Shown here in pieces: positions 63,140 through 64,000 of a DNA stretch of 64,000 nt. The notes under the pieces are model-generated. The model was not told the origin of the DNA. It did not search any database and saw only the letters and a list, made by a program, of their open reading frames with translations. The stretch is from DAOQVR01 sp035341665. GTDB taxonomy: Bacteria > Chloroflexota > Anaerolineae > JAAYZQ01. Both the position numbers and the translations under genes were made by a program. The stretch lies in NCBI GenBank assembly GCA_035341665.1, contig DAOQVR010000013.1:1-64000 (forward strand). The letters run 5' to 3'. Position 1 is the first letter of the stretch; each line of letters starts with the position of its first letter.

Positions 63140-64000
63140 ATGATGCGATTCGATCGCTTCACGGAGCGAGCACAGGAGGCCGCCCGGGGGGCGTATGAGG
63201 TTCTCCAGCGCTATGGGCATACCCAGGCCGACACGGAGCACTTTCTTCTGGCTCTGATCGAGCAGCCGTCGGGCGTAGTCCCGGAGCTGCTCAAGGTCCT
63301 GAGCGCCGACATTGAGACGATTGGCAAGCGTCTCGACGAGGAGTTGAAGCGCACTTCACGCACCCAGATCTTTGGTGGCGGGGTTGGTCAGATATACATA
63401 ACGCCGGGCCTCAAGCGTGTCATAGAGAAGGCGAACGAGGAAGCATCCAAGCTCAAGGATGACTATGTCTCGACGGAGCACATCTTCCTAGCGATTGCGG
63501 GGGAGCGCAACACACCTTCAGCACGCATCCTGGCGGAGCAGGGGGTCACCCGAGACCGGATCCTGGACGCGGTTCGCGAGGTACGTGGGGGGCAGAAGGT
63601 GAGCAGCCCTCAAGCTGAGACACGGTACCGCACGCTGGAGAAGTTCAGCCGAGACCTGACGCAGCTTGCCCGCGAAGGCAAGCTCGACCCGGTGATTGGC
63701 CGCGACAGCGAGATCCTTCGGGTGATCCAGGTGCTCAGCCGCCGCACCAAGAACAACCCCGTCCTGATTGGTGGAGCCGGCGTCGGCAAGACGGCAATAG
63801 TTGAAGGGCTGGCACGCAAGATCGCTGAAGACGATATCCCGGAGATTCTGGCGGGCAAGCGCGTAGTCCAGATAGACTTGGGAGCAATGGTTGCCGGTAC
63901 TCGCTTTCGAGGCGAATTCGAGGAGCGTTTGAAGGGTGCCATCGAGGAGATCCAGCGTGCAGAGGGGGAGATCATCCTCTTCATCGACGAGATTCACAGC
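63140..64000 (+). CDS. Second ClpB/ClpC-type ATPase, N-terminal part (cut by window edge)
   Basis: 287 residues are visible with no stop before the edge. Clp N-domain repeats (RFTERAQEAARGAYEVLQRYGH, LKDDYVSTEHIFLAIA) and AAA-1 with Walker A GGAGVGKT and Walker B ILFIDEIHS. The start could be ATG 63140 or 63143 (adjacent codons); the ribosome site is GGAGAG. It is clearly paralogous to the gene before it but diverged, for example GGAGVGKT against GEPGTGKT. The ClpB/ClpC choice needs the middle domain, which is outside the window. Confidence 0.88.
   Translation, partial: MMRFDRFTERAQEAARGAYEVLQRYGHTQADTEHFLLALIEQPSGVVPELLKVLSADIETIGKRLDEELKRTSRTQIFGGGVGQIYITPGLKRVIEKANEEASKLKDDYVSTEHIFLAIAGERNTPSARILAEQGVTRDRILDAVREVRGGQKVSSPQAETRYRTLEKFSRDLTQLAREGKLDPVIGRDSEILRVIQVLSRRTKNNPVLIGGAGVGKTAIVEGLARKIAEDDIPEILAGKRVVQIDLGAMVAGTRFRGEFEERLKGAIEEIQRAEGEIILFIDEIHS

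Overview
The window is GC-rich, densely coded DNA. It most likely comes from a Chloroflexota bacterium of the Anaerolineae type. That is inferred from protein style only: secreted SLSGTAGQPDAG-type and choice-of-anchor fragments, a DUF4956/VTC/Cthe_2159 cluster, an archaeal-type thiolase/DUF35 pair and a DUF6629 protein. No rRNA or tRNA gene was recognised, so the assignment is tentative. Promoters often read as a -35 box, a 17-bp spacer and a -10 box, and several genes start on GTG or TTG.

Bases 1-12.5 kb are accessory DNA. A leftward operon encodes a small protein, a ParM-like actin, a ParR/StbB-like adaptor and the start of a RepA-like ATPase. Upstream lie five tandem promoter-like repeats and a rightward large serine recombinase. 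Directly behind the recombinase stop is an att-like sequence whose 18-bp arm recurs, inverted, at 11.1 kb; related copies lie at 4.7, 9.4, 9.6 and 12.3 kb. Between the copies sit a HicBA toxin-antitoxin pair, a repeat protein gene with an in-frame stop, two orphan genes and a tightly coupled nucleotidyltransferase module.

Bases 12.7-18.3 kb hold a Crp/Fnr regulator and a heme/copper membrane module (CopD-like protein, histidine-rich multipass protein, heme O synthase), followed by a lipoprotein and a membrane protein. Arrays of a CGACCTGACAT-type repeat flank the heme module. At 18.77 kb two genes that both lack their 5' ends meet head to head.

Bases 19-45.5 kb are mostly chromosomal housekeeping and metabolism: a membrane-anchored EEP phosphatase/nuclease, an esterase, a SUI1 protein, an ABC exporter, a sugar isomerase, and an ArsR-DUF2087 regulator with a clear promoter and palindrome. 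They continue with the Cthe_2159/DUF4956/VTC cluster, a thiolase/DUF35 pair lacking hallmark cysteines, an orphan DppB-like permease, a flippase with a secreted N-terminal domain, a SIS isomerase, two GNAT enzymes, MutM, an M28 peptidase and a serine hydrolase.

Bases 45.9-51.6 kb carry three consecutive secreted proteins that share a C-terminal domain. The first is a subtilase whose catalytic serine is replaced by alanine. Bases 51.7-57 kb carry a three-gene operon: an M29-like metallopeptidase with a C-terminal winged-helix-like segment, a P-loop ATPase, and an ATPase-GAF-SpoIIE phosphatase fusion. It is the best candidate here for an undescribed system. The window ends with a GH127 glycosidase, a patatin, ClpB and the start of a second Clp ATPase.
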